From Sulfitobacter delicatus (lineage in GTDB: Bacteria > Pseudomonadota > Alphaproteobacteria > Rhodobacterales > Rhodobacteraceae): 64,000 bases of DNA. Location of the stretch: the NCBI RefSeq assembly GCF_900102535.1, contig NZ_FNBP01000002.1, positions 461,138 through 525,137 on the forward strand, written 5' to 3'. Positions within the stretch are counted from its first letter, which is position 1; every line of letters starts with the position of its first letter. The position numbers and the translations under genes were made by a program. This document shows, in pieces, positions 25,370 to 33,746 of the stretch. Below the pieces are notes generated by a model. The model searched no databases. It worked only from the letters and a program-made list of their open reading frames with translations, and was not told where the DNA came from.

Positions 25370-25849
25370 TCAAGCGGATGGGCTTCGTTCTTCCGCCGGT
25401 GCCTCAGGTTCAAAGTCCCGGATCAACCCTGCCAGATCGGCATTGTCCACCAAACGTGCCGCCTTCTTGCGCGAACACCATTGGCGCTGCCGCTGGCCCC
25501 GTTCCGGGTAGTGTTTCGCCAGCGCCTTGACCTTCACCGGATAGAGCATCGCCAGACAGGGCAGCGGCCCCTGCGGCCCGGCCTTGGTATAGCTATAGCT
25601 TCCCACCGGCTGCGCGGCCGCTTTGCCCTGCACGCCCGCTTCTTCCCAAGCCTCGACCAGCGCACAGTCGGGCGGTGTTTTCCCTTCCATCGGCCAGCCT
25701 TTGGGCACGATCCAGCGCCTGCGCCCGCGTGAGGTGACGAGCAGCACTTGCAGCTTGCCCTTTTTGCGCCGCCAGCAGAGCGCTGCGAACTGTAGCCGCA
25801 ACTCTCCCTTGCCCGCCCCGTTCAGCGTGATCGGCATCTGTTTTGTCAT
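25370..25849 (-). CDS. Nudix hydrolase with atypical box
   Basis: 159 residues. WIVPKGWPMEGKTPPDCALVEAWEEAGV is a Nudix box of the diphosphoinositol-polyphosphate/Ap4A type. The EAWEEAG glutamates for metal binding are kept, but the Arg of the consensus REUxEE is Val and the early Glu is Cys. It would cleave a nucleoside-diphosphate-linked metabolite. It is the last gene before the divergent modABC promoter region. Confidence 0.78.
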   Translation of the reverse strand: MTKQMPITLNGAGKGELRLQFAALCWRRKKGKLQVLLVTSRGRRRWIVPKGWPMEGKTPPDCALVEAWEEAGVQGKAAAQPVGSYSYTKAGPQGPLPCLAMLYPVKVKALAKHYPERGQRQRQWCSRKKAARLVDNADLAGLIRDFEPEAPAEERSPSA

Positions 25850-25942
25850 AGTTGTCTCGTTACCTGCGTTGAGCCTAGCGTGGCACCGGCCTCTTCACCA
25901 TATGCGCTTGCCCCGCCCCGGCGCATCAAAGATAGTGCGGAT

Positions 25943-26680
25943 ATGAGCCGTATCGCCGTCCTTTTTAGCCTAATTTGCAGCCTCGCCGCGCCCCTGCGCG
26001 CCGGGGCGGAAACACCTGTCACGGTCTTTGCCGCCGCCAGCCTGCGCGGCGCGTTGGAGGAGATTGCCGCGGCCTTCCCCGCGCCCCTGTCCCTGGCCTA
26101 TGGCGGCTCGGGCACCATGGCGCGTCAGGTGGCCGCTGGGGCGCCCGCGGATGTGGTGGTGCTGGCGAGCAGCGATTGGATGGACTGGCTGGAGGGCCAA
26201 GGGCGGTTGAGTGCAACGCCGCAGGTCATCGCCCGCAACCGTCTGGTGCTGATCGCGCCTGCGGGTGCCGCGCCGCTTTCGGAGGGTGAGATCAGTGCAA
26301 GGTTGGGCGACAGCGGGCGGCTTGCAATGGGTCAACGCGAAGCGGTGCCAGCCGGGGTCTACGCGCAGCAGTGGATGCAGCAGGCGGGGCTTTGGGACAA
26401 CTTGCATGCTCGGCTGGCTGAGACCGACAACGTCCGCGCCGCGCTGGCACTGGTGGCCCGGGGCGACGCGCCCTTGGGGGTGGTCTATGCCAGTGATGCA
26501 CAGGCCGAGCCAGAAGTACGGGTGGTGTTGGAGATTTCCGACGAGACGCACGACCCGATCACCTATCCCGCCGCCGCTCTGACCCCCAAGGGGGCCGCGC
26601 TGGTTGACTTCCTTTTGACCGACGAAGCACAGGCGATCCTTGTCGACCACGGTTTTCTCAAGGCTGCCCATGGCTCTTGA
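25943..26680 (+). CDS. modA: Molybdate ABC transporter substrate-binding protein
   Basis: 245 residues from the ATG at 25943. Signal peptide to about residue 22. The mature part opens with TVFAAASLRGALEEIA, the ModA anion-binding Ser motif, followed by YGGSGTMARQVAAGAPADVVVLAS, AMGQREAVPAGVYAQQ and a C-terminal DFLLTDEAQAIL. It binds molybdate or tungstate in the periplasm for ModBC. It overlaps modB by 11 bp. The molybdenum hydroxylase at 7.3-10 kb is an obvious consumer of the metal. Confidence 0.93.
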   Translation: MSRIAVLFSLICSLAAPLRAGAETPVTVFAAASLRGALEEIAAAFPAPLSLAYGGSGTMARQVAAGAPADVVVLASSDWMDWLEGQGRLSATPQVIARNRLVLIAPAGAAPLSEGEISARLGDSGRLAMGQREAVPAGVYAQQWMQQAGLWDNLHARLAETDNVRAALALVARGDAPLGVVYASDAQAEPEVRVVLEISDETHDPITYPAAALTPKGAALVDFLLTDEAQAILVDHGFLKAAHGS

Positions 26681-27362
26681 TGCCGCCGCTTGGGACGCCT
26701 TGCTGCTGTCGCTGCGGGTGGCCAGCGTGGCGATGCTGCTGTCGCTGCCATTGGCGCTTTGGGTGGCGTGGATATTGGCGCGCAAAGAATTTCGCGGCAA
26801 AGGGCTGTTGAGCGCACTGGTACATCTGCCGCTGGTCCTGCCGCCGGTGGTGACGGGCTATCTGCTGCTCTTGGCCTTTGGCCGCAACGCGCCGCTGGGG
26901 CGGCTGTTGGAGAGCCTTGGCATCGGTCTTGCCTTTCATTGGACGGGCGCGGTGCTGGCGGCGATCATCATGGGCTTTCCGCTGATGGTCCGCGCCATGC
27001 GGCTGGCGATTGAGGCTGTCGATCCCAAGATTGAAGCCGCCGCCGCCACTCTGGGCGCGCCGCGGGTCAGCGTATTTGCCCGCGTGACCCTGCCGCTGAT
27101 CCTGCCGGGCATTTTGGCGGGGGCGGTCATGGGGTTTGCCAAGGCGATGGGCGAGTTTGGGGCCACGATCACCTTTGTCGCCAATATACCCGGTCAGACC
27201 CAGACCCTGCCCAGTGCGATCTGGACCGCGCTGCAAGTGCCGGGCGGTGAGAACCGGGCACTGGCGATGGCGGCTTTGGCCGGGGTGGTGGCGCTGGTGG
27301 CGGTGCTGGTCTCTGAGGCGCTGGCGCGGCGCGTGGCCAAACGCATTTCGGGGGCGCGCTGA
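26670..27362 (+). CDS. modB: Molybdate ABC transporter permease
   Basis: 230 residues from the ATG at 26670, inside the end of modA. Five to six hydrophobic helices. The EAA loop EAAAATLGAPRVSVFARVTLPLILPG near residue 125 is the coupling helix for ModC. The family motif GEFGATITFVANIPGQTQTLP follows. The stop overlaps the modC start (TGATG). Confidence 0.94.
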   Translation: MALDAAAWDALLLSLRVASVAMLLSLPLALWVAWILARKEFRGKGLLSALVHLPLVLPPVVTGYLLLLAFGRNAPLGRLLESLGIGLAFHWTGAVLAAIIMGFPLMVRAMRLAIEAVDPKIEAAAATLGAPRVSVFARVTLPLILPGILAGAVMGFAKAMGEFGATITFVANIPGQTQTLPSAIWTALQVPGGENRALAMAALAGVVALVAVLVSEALARRVAKRISGAR

Positions 27363-28447
27363 TGCTGGAGGTCGCGCTGCACCACCGGTTCTCAGGGATA
27401 GACCTCGATCTTGAGTTCGACGCCGGCGCCGGGATTACGGCGCTTTTCGGGCGTTCGGGCGCGGGCAAAACCACGGTGATCAGCGCCGTCGCGGGGCTCC
27501 TGCGTCCCGGTGAGGGACGTGTGGTGCTGGACGACAAAGTGCTCTTCGACGCTAAGCGCGGCGTCTGGGTGCCCCCGCATCGGCGACGACTGGGCTATGT
27601 CTTTCAGGACGCGCGGCTGTTTCCCCATCTGGATGTGCGCAAGAACCTGAACTTTGGCGCACGCTATGCCCCGCGCGGAAGCACGGGTGCCGGGTTTGAC
27701 GACGTGGTGGCGCTGCTGGGGCTGGAAGGGCTGCTGGACCGTGCGCCCGCCACCCTCTCTGGAGGTGAGAAGCAGCGCGTGGCGCTTGGACGGGCGCTGC
27801 TCAGCCACCCTCGGATGCTGTTGATGGACGAGCCTTTGGCCAGCCTTGATGGCCCGCGCAAACAGGAAATCCTGCCCTATCTGGAACGCCTCCGCGACGG
27901 CGATCTGCGGCTGCCGATTCTCTATGTCAGTCACGCGGTCGACGAGGTTGCGCGGCTGGCCGACCGTTTGGTGCTGCTGCAAGATGGGCGGATCAAAGCA
28001 CAAGGTGCGCTGTTCGACGTGATGGCCGACCCCGCCGCCGTGCCGCTTTTGGGCGTGCGCGAAGCTGGCGCGGTGCTGGAAGCCGATGTCATCGCCCATG
28101 CCGACGATGGGCTGTCGACTCTGGCCATCAGTGCAGGTCAGTTGGAACTGCCGGGCGTGCAGGCGCCGGTGGGGGCGCGGGTGCGGCTGCGGGTTTTGGC
28201 GCAGGATGTGATCTTGTCGCGGGACCGGCCCGTGGGGCTGTCTTCGGTCAATGTCCTACCCGTGCGGGTTGAGGCGGTGCATCCGGGCGATGGGCCGGGG
28301 GCGGCGATTGCTTTGAGGGCGGGCAGCGATCGGCTGCTGGCGCGGGTGACGGCGCGGGCGGTGCAGGATTTAGGGCTGCGGGACGGGGTGGACTGCTTTG
28401 CGATTATTAAGGCGACGACCGTGGCGCCGGGAAGCATCGGGCGCTAG
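27362..28447 (+). CDS. modC: Molybdate ABC transporter ATP-binding protein
   Basis: 361 residues. Walker A GRSGAGKTT (30-38), Q-loop in YVFQDARLFPHL, signature LSGGEKQRVALGRAL, Walker B MLLMDEPLASLD and a switch His in YVSHAVDEV are all intact. The C-terminal 70 residues (from about 285) form the TOBE domain that binds oxyanion and regulates transport. Third gene of modABC, overlapping modB by one base. No ModE gene is in sight. Confidence 0.95.
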   Translation: MLEVALHHRFSGIDLDLEFDAGAGITALFGRSGAGKTTVISAVAGLLRPGEGRVVLDDKVLFDAKRGVWVPPHRRRLGYVFQDARLFPHLDVRKNLNFGARYAPRGSTGAGFDDVVALLGLEGLLDRAPATLSGGEKQRVALGRALLSHPRMLLMDEPLASLDGPRKQEILPYLERLRDGDLRLPILYVSHAVDEVARLADRLVLLQDGRIKAQGALFDVMADPAAVPLLGVREAGAVLEADVIAHADDGLSTLAISAGQLELPGVQAPVGARVRLRVLAQDVILSRDRPVGLSSVNVLPVRVEAVHPGDGPGAAIALRAGSDRLLARVTARAVQDLGLRDGVDCFAIIKATTVAPGSIGR

Positions 28448-28449
28448 GC

Positions 28450-28498
28450 GGGGGGCCAGCCCCCCGGCCCCCCCGAAGTATTTCTGGCCAAAAAGAAT
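28450..28498 (-). repeat. Dispersed intergenic element, copy B (reverse)
   Basis: On the minus strand it reads TTCTTTTTGGCCAGAAATACTT followed by a run of G and a GGGGGG/CCCCCC hairpin (28450-28455 with 28460-28465). The same layout occurs at 20375-20424 and 53075-53124. It lies between the convergent modC and ecsC genes. Confidence 0.65.
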
Positions 28499-28504
28499 AT
28501 AGGG

Positions 28505-29272
28505 TCAGAGTTTGGGGGGTGTTTTGCCCATTTTCTGACGCAAGCGGGCGACAAGTTCTTCTTGGGGGATGTCGGCGTCGATGGCCAGTTTGCGCATGCC
28601 GAAATGCACATGGGCCATGTCCTGGTAGTAGCTCGTGTAGGCGTAGTTTGTCGCCGCACCTGCGACCGCGCCGAGGACCGGGACGGCCTGGGCGGCGAGC
28701 TTTTGGCCGAGCACCACGGCAAGGCGCGGGGCGACGCGGGCGATGACGGCGTTCATGGCGCGACCGGTGAGGGCCATGCGTACAGTGAGGAACCCCAGAT
28801 CGGCGCTGTCATCCTCAGCCAGTGGGCCTGCGGCGGTGAAGACGTGGACGCAGTCGAACTGCACGTTTTCCGCGGCTGGGTCAAAACCGTGTTCGGCAGC
28901 GACGCCTTGGATTACGCGCAGGAGTAGGGTTGTCGTCACCGGCAGTTCGGCAAGCGCCGTGGGCAAGCCCCCTGCCCCGCCGGCGGCGCCCATGGCGGTG
29001 GAGACGGCTTGGTTCAGCCAGCCTTGCTGGTCTTTCACATAGCTGCGGCTGGAATGGGCGGCCTGCATAGCGTGGTTCAGGGCCTTCATCGTGGCGCCTT
29101 CGAGGTTGCGGCGCACCGGGGATGGCAAGCGGTCGATCAGCCCGTCGGCGCTGCCGCCGATGAGGTTGAGCACATGGATACCCACGCCGCCGGCCTGTTT
29201 GTAGCGGCGGGCGATGTCATCGAGCCGGGCGTCGACGTCGATGGTGCTGGGCAGGTTGCTTTCGATCTGCAT
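28505..29272 (-). CDS. EcsC family protein
   Basis: 255 residues. Family features are the RYKQAGGVGIHVLNLIGG opening, LPVTTTLLLRVIQGVAAEHGFDP in the middle, and the Ala/Gly-rich amphipathic stretch RVAPRLAVVLGQKLAAQAVPVLGAVAGAATNYAYTSYYQDMAHVHFGMRKLA near the end, which is the typical EcsC signature. No signal peptide. EcsC was named from the Bacillus ecs locus; its biochemical role is unknown and it is probably membrane-associated. Stands alone here. Confidence 0.85.
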   Translation of the reverse strand: MQIESNLPSTIDVDARLDDIARRYKQAGGVGIHVLNLIGGSADGLIDRLPSPVRRNLEGATMKALNHAMQAAHSSRSYVKDQQGWLNQAVSTAMGAAGGAGGLPTALAELPVTTTLLLRVIQGVAAEHGFDPAAENVQFDCVHVFTAAGPLAEDDSADLGFLTVRMALTGRAMNAVIARVAPRLAVVLGQKLAAQAVPVLGAVAGAATNYAYTSYYQDMAHVHFGMRKLAIDADIPQEELVARLRQKMGKTPPKL

Positions 29273-29322
29273 GGGGGTCCCTCATTACCTTGCCCTCAAT
29301 GTGGGTCGGGGTGCGGGGAAAA

Positions 29323-29802
29323 TCAATCGCGCCAGCGGCTGACTTTCCCGGTGATGCCTGTCCACGCCTCGGGCGTGATGGCGCGGCCCAGCACGCGGGC
29401 GGGGTTTGTGGGGGGCGGCATTTCGACGTCTTGCAGCAGGGTGAAGCCGAAGCGGCTGTAGTAAGGCGCATCGCCCACCAGCATCACGCGCTCCCAGCCG
29501 AGGGGGGCGGCTTGGGCCAGAGAGGTTTCCACCAGTGCAGCGCCCAGCCCTTCGCCCTGTCGGGTCGGGTGGACGGCGACGGGGCCCAAGAGCAGCGCTT
29601 CTGCCGCGCCAATGCGGATGGGCCAATATCGGATTGCACCGGCGAGGATACCGCCGCTGTCGCGCGCGACATGGCTCAGCCCGGCCACGGGCGGCACGCC
29701 GTCACGCAGGCGGTAAGAGGACAGCGCCTCCCGCCCCGGGGCGAAACAGGTGTCATAGAGCGCCTCGACCTCCCAATGGTCATCGGGCGCCTCCGGGGTC
29801 AT
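29323..29802 (-). CDS. GNAT family N-acetyltransferase
   Basis: 159 residues from the ATG at 29802 (a TTG at 29823 would add seven). The acetyl-CoA motif A is LLLGPVAVHPTRQGEGLGAALVETSL, followed by MLVGDAPYYSRFGFTLL (motif B). This arrangement is that of YhbS-type acetyltransferases. Substrate unknown. No good ribosome binding site before either start. Divergent from the flavin reductase gene, 105 bp away. Confidence 0.8.
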   Translation of the reverse strand: MTPEAPDDHWEVEALYDTCFAPGREALSSYRLRDGVPPVAGLSHVARDSGGILAGAIRYWPIRIGAAEALLLGPVAVHPTRQGEGLGAALVETSLAQAAPLGWERVMLVGDAPYYSRFGFTLLQDVEMPPPTNPARVLGRAITPEAWTGITGKVSRWRD

Positions 29803-29907
29803 CTTGTAGGGGGATTGATGCAAGGCCGGGGGCTTTCGGGAGGAATTGCGGGTGGCGTTGGACGTAGCATGAGGCTAGCCATAGGTGCAAACCATCAAGG
29901 AGTGTTC

Positions 29908-30513
29908 ATGTTTTATCGTCCCGAAGACGGCCATGGTCTGCCGCATAACCCCTTTAATGCCCTCGTCAGCCCGCGCCCGATTGGCTGGATCTCCAGCCGT
30001 GATGGGCAGGGCCGCGATAATCTGGCGCCCTATTCGTTTTTCAACGCTGTGGCCTATGTGCCGCCGCAGGTGATGTTTGCCTCGACCAGCGCCAAAGACG
30101 ATGTGGATGGGACCAAGGATTCTGTAGCCAACATCCGCGAGACCGGGGTGTTTTGCGTGAACATCGTGGAATATGCCGCGCGGGATGTGATGAATGTGAC
30201 CTCCGCCGGGTTGCCACATGGCACCGATGAGTTTGAGCGCGCCGGGATCGTGAAGGCGGAGTGCGAGCAGATCGCCTGTGCGCGGGTGGCGAATGCGCCG
30301 GCGAATATGGAGTGCAAGGTGACGCAGATCGTGCAGCTGCCGGGGGAGGCGAACTTTGTGGTCTTTGGCGAGGTGATCGGTGTGCATCTGCGCGATGATT
30401 GCGTGGTGGACGGGCGGTTTGACGTGACGCAGTTCCACCCGCTGTCGCGTTTGGGGTACCGTGATTATACGGCGGTGCGTGAGGTGTTTGAGTTGAAGCG
30501 GCCTGATGATTGA
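29908..30513 (+). CDS. Flavin reductase-like FMN-binding protein (DIM6/NTAB)
   Basis: 201 residues from the ATG at 29908, with AAGGAG 6 nt upstream. The N-terminal NALVSPRPIGWISSRDGQGRDNLAPYSFFNAVAYVPPQVMF is the FMN-binding split-barrel signature of the DIM6/NTAB group, and FVVFGEVIGVHL near residue 150 is typical of the family. Such proteins bind FMN and reduce flavins or small substrates; the precise role here is unknown. Monocistronic, ending before a structured stretch and a strong terminator. Confidence 0.85.
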   Translation: MFYRPEDGHGLPHNPFNALVSPRPIGWISSRDGQGRDNLAPYSFFNAVAYVPPQVMFASTSAKDDVDGTKDSVANIRETGVFCVNIVEYAARDVMNVTSAGLPHGTDEFERAGIVKAECEQIACARVANAPANMECKVTQIVQLPGEANFVVFGEVIGVHLRDDCVVDGRFDVTQFHPLSRLGYRDYTAVREVFELKRPDD

Positions 30514-30572
30514 GGGATGAGGGCCAGCGCCTGCCCTCGGGTCGGCGAACTGACAGGTGATACTGCCACTTT

Positions 30573-30731
30573 ATGGCTCAGCCGTGATGTGCGTTCTTGG
30601 AGGGGCGCCTAGCCTCACTAAATCGCCTACCCGTCCGGGCGGGCAGGCGATGGCCCGGCGCCTGCGGCTTGATTCCGGGCTGGAGTGGTGCAAGAGACCC
30701 GGCGCTTTCAATAAGCGCCGGGTTTTCTTTT
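30573..30731 (+). ncRNA. Possible structured RNA or structured 3' UTR
   Basis: No coding frame. A 10-bp hairpin with one A-C mismatch (30624-30633 with 30640-30649) is enclosed by GGCGCC arms (30604-30609 and 30657-30662), and the stretch ends at a strong terminator. It could be a small RNA or only the end of the flavin reductase transcript. It does not show the SRP-RNA GGAAGCAGC loop, and I could not match it to 6S RNA. Confidence 0.25.
30698..30731 (+). terminator. Rho-independent terminator
   Basis: Perfect 10-bp stem (CCCGGCGCTT 30698-30707 with 30713-30722), 5-nt loop, then TTTTCTTTT. The T tract overlaps the stop codon of the convergent SulP gene by two bases, so the hairpin may serve both directions. 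Confidence 0.88.
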
Positions 30732-32361
30732 AGTGTCCGCCCAGAACGCCGGTGCGCACGTCGTAATCGACCGCCAATTCGTAATCGGGATCATCGTCGC
30801 TATCGACCATGAGGTGTCCGGCCTTAGTTAGCAGACGGTGGCAATCTCGGCTCAAGTGGCGCAGCTGCAAACGTTTGCCCGCCGCCTCGTATTTGGCTGC
30901 CATCGCCTCAATGGCCTGCAGCGCGGATTGATCCACCACGCGGCTGTCAGCGAAGTCGACGATCACAACCTCGGGGTCATCCTCCACGTCGAACAGCTCA
31001 GAAAAGCCATCGGACGAGCCAAAGAACAACGGGCCGTGGATCTCATAGACCTTAGCGCCCTGCTCTGTTGCGGAATCGCGGGTCGAGGCATGGATGCGGC
31101 GCGCGTTGTTCCACGCATAGGCCAATGCCGAAACGATCACGCCCACGACCACCGCGACGGCAAGGTCTTCCATCACCGTGACCACAGTCACCAGCAGGAT
31201 CACGAAGGCATCCATCAACGGTACTTTGCGCAGGATGGTCAGCGAGTTCCACGCGAAGGTGCCGATCACGACCATGAACATCACGCCCACTAGCGCGGCC
31301 AGCGGGATCAGTTCGATCACCGAGGAGCCGACAAGGATGAACAGCAGCAGGAACACCGCTGCCGCGATGCCGGCCACGCGGGTGCGCCCGCCGGATTTCA
31401 CGTTGATCATCGACTGGCCGATCATGGCACAGCCGCCCATGCCGCCAAAAACACCGGTCACGGTATTGGCAACACCTTGGGCAATACATTCCTGGCTCGC
31501 TCCGCCGCGCTTGCCCGTCAGATCGCCCACAAGGTTCAGAGTTAGCAGCGATTCAATCAGGCCAATGGCCGCGAGGATCACTGCATAGGGCAGAATGATC
31601 TCGAAGGTCGCCCACGTCAGCGGCACCATGGGAATGTGGAACTCAGGCAGACCGCCTTGGATCGAGGCGAGATCCCCAACGCGCGGCACATCGAGGCCGA
31701 AGCCGATGACCAGAGCCGCAATCACGCCGATCCCGGCCAGCGGTGCGGGAATGAGCTTGGTAATGCGCGGGGTGATCCAGATGATCGCCATGGTCGCGGC
31801 AACCAGCGCCAGCATCAGGTAAAGCGGCTGGCCCGAGAGCCATTCACCGCCGCCCATGCCGTGGCCTGTATCAACCATCGTGCCGGGCACTTTGAACTGG
31901 CTCATCTGCGCAAGGAAAATCACAATCGCCAGACCGTTTACAAAGCCCAGCATCACCGGATGCGGCACCAGCCGGATGAACTTGCCCCATTGCATGACGC
32001 CCGCGAATATCTGCAAAAGCCCCATCAGCACCACGGTGGCAAAGAGATACTCGACCCCATGCTGCGCCACCAAGGCGACCATGACCACCGCCAGCGCGCC
32101 TGTCGCGCCGGAGATCATGCCGGGGCGGCCCCCGATCAAGGCAGTGATTAACCCGACGATGAAGGCAGCATAGAGGCCAACCAGCGGGTGCACCCCTGCG
32201 ACAAAGGCAAAGGCCACCGCTTCGGGCACCAGCGCCAGCGCGACCGTCAGCCCCGAGAGCAACTCGATGCGCAGCCGCCCGATGGAAAACCCATCGTCGG
32301 GCATCCAGCGCAGGTCGGTCACATCGAGGTTCTTAGCAAAATTGTGCAGCGTGGCGCGCAT
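30730..32361 (-). CDS. SulP family inorganic anion transporter
   Basis: 543 residues. Ten to twelve hydrophobic segments in about 25-420. The SulP signature region LTVALALVPEAVAFAFVAGVHPLVGLYAAFIVGLITALIGGRPGMISGATGALAVVM is near the start. A STAS domain fills about 440-535 (VYEIHGPLFFGSSDGFSELF...VIVDFADSRVVDQSALQAIEAMAAKY). Members transport sulfate, bicarbonate or dicarboxylates; bicarbonate or sulfate is likely in a marine bacterium, but the substrate cannot be fixed from sequence. Single gene. Confidence 0.92.
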   Translation of the reverse strand: MRATLHNFAKNLDVTDLRWMPDDGFSIGRLRIELLSGLTVALALVPEAVAFAFVAGVHPLVGLYAAFIVGLITALIGGRPGMISGATGALAVVMVALVAQHGVEYLFATVVLMGLLQIFAGVMQWGKFIRLVPHPVMLGFVNGLAIVIFLAQMSQFKVPGTMVDTGHGMGGGEWLSGQPLYLMLALVAATMAIIWITPRITKLIPAPLAGIGVIAALVIGFGLDVPRVGDLASIQGGLPEFHIPMVPLTWATFEIILPYAVILAAIGLIESLLTLNLVGDLTGKRGGASQECIAQGVANTVTGVFGGMGGCAMIGQSMINVKSGGRTRVAGIAAAVFLLLFILVGSSVIELIPLAALVGVMFMVVIGTFAWNSLTILRKVPLMDAFVILLVTVVTVMEDLAVAVVVGVIVSALAYAWNNARRIHASTRDSATEQGAKVYEIHGPLFFGSSDGFSELFDVEDDPEVVIVDFADSRVVDQSALQAIEAMAAKYEAAGKRLQLRHLSRDCHRLLTKAGHLMVDSDDDPDYELAVDYDVRTGVLGGH

Positions 32362-32486
32362 AGGGGCGTCCTTTGACTATCGAGAAACGGATATTGGCGC
32401 CACCACAGGGCATGCGGGCGCTTTTGCGCAGCACCTAGAGCAGTTTTGCGCCGATTGGAAGCGTTTTGACCTTCCAACGAGCGGGT

Positions 32487-33578
32487 TTAAGGCGTGTGCA
32501 ACAGCTTGTTGGCGGGCGTGGACGGCGCTGCGTCATCCGGCAGCCATTCGGCAATATCGGGGTTGTCGGCCACCAAGGCGCGGTCAAATGCCGCGCGGCT
32601 GAGGTTAACCTCGACCGAGAGGTTCAGCGCTGCGATGTCTCGCGCGGGGTCGATCGAATGGGTCTCGATCAACCCTAGGGCCAAGAGCCGCTCCAACTGG
32701 TCGCGCGGCACGACTTTAAGATCGTCATGCATGCGCAAAGCCCGTCTCTTGCGATGCGAAAACCGCCGCATCAGCGCAATCTGACGGGCGCGGTGACTGT
32801 CGCGCCCGGCGCCTTTGAGGAACCTTTGATCGGCCCCGGCCAGTGCCGCACGGCGCAGCTTGGCGGTCCAATGCAGGGCGGTCAGCCCGTCGAAATGCAG
32901 CAGCCGCGCGCGCAAAAGCGACCAGCCCCGCAACCGTTTACTACGCTCGGCCACCGGGCGGCGCGGGGTGTGAATACCGGGGGTCAGCGCCTGCCCGGTG
33001 CGCATGAAGCTCTTGCCTATGGGGTGGCCCAGGACCCCCCGCCGCAGATACCGCCATGCGGGTTCGAAGAAATAGCGTGCACCGCCCCAAGCATCTGGCG
33101 TCGGTCGGCGAAAGACCCCGTCAAAGAGATCCATTTGCGCTTGTCCTTCGACAAAGGCCCGCTCGCGCGGCTCGATAAGAAGGTAGTCGACCTCAGGCGG
33201 CTGTGCCTTGAGCAAAAGCGCCACATCCATATCCGCGTGCAGAAACTCATCCGTGTCGAAATGGGCAAGCCATGCGACCTCTGCGCGGCCATAGGCTTCA
33301 TATGCGTTTACCAACTGCCGATGCTCCACCGCATCAGGCCGTTGGTTTTTCCGGCTCTGCCAATAAGCCTCATCACAGATCTGCATCCGGACTTGCGGGA
33401 TCTCGGCCAATGCTGCCTCAAGATCGGGCTGCGGGGCATCAAGGTAGAGAAAGACTTCGCGCGCGCCCAGACCGATGTGATGGGCAACGAAGGCGAGCAC
33501 GAGAGGCGTCGGTTCACGGCAAGTGCAGACTACGCCCCAATCGGACCGCGCCTGAGGGTCTGCGGGCGCATAGAACAT
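32487..33578 (-). CDS. Glycosyltransferase family 2-like protein (Glyco_tranf_2_4 type)
   Basis: 363 residues from the ATG at 33578, with AGAGGAAG upstream. WGVVCTCREPTPLVLAFVAHHIGLGAREVFLYLDAPQPD is the N-terminal Rossmann part typical of these short-form glycosyltransferases, and WLAHFDTDEFLH provides the acidic DTDE metal/sugar-nucleotide site. The C-terminal third is basic (SHRKRRALRMHDDLK). It is probably a cytoplasmic enzyme of surface polysaccharide or lipid glycosylation. The nearest neighbours give no pathway clue. 86 bp from SulP's upstream side, divergent from mtnP. Confidence 0.78.
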   Translation of the reverse strand: MFYAPADPQARSDWGVVCTCREPTPLVLAFVAHHIGLGAREVFLYLDAPQPDLEAALAEIPQVRMQICDEAYWQSRKNQRPDAVEHRQLVNAYEAYGRAEVAWLAHFDTDEFLHADMDVALLLKAQPPEVDYLLIEPRERAFVEGQAQMDLFDGVFRRPTPDAWGGARYFFEPAWRYLRRGVLGHPIGKSFMRTGQALTPGIHTPRRPVAERSKRLRGWSLLRARLLHFDGLTALHWTAKLRRAALAGADQRFLKGAGRDSHRARQIALMRRFSHRKRRALRMHDDLKVVPRDQLERLLALGLIETHSIDPARDIAALNLSVEVNLSRAAFDRALVADNPDIAEWLPDDAAPSTPANKLLHTP

Positions 33579-33746
33579 GGATCTTCCTCTCACCCGGACG
33601 TTGATCGGCAGGGCTTCACTGCTGCCGCGCAGTTGATCCTGCTGACGCATTCGTGTCAACCGCGCCCGCTAAGGGGCTTGAAATTGAGGGTTTTCTGTGA
33701 GGTTCTATTCGCAACCCTACCCCAATCTTTAAGCCACAGGTTTCCC

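Noticed and set aside
30573-30731. SRP RNA or 6S RNA
   Set aside because: The conserved SRP tetraloop region is absent, and the 6S long bulged hairpin could not be drawn convincingly.
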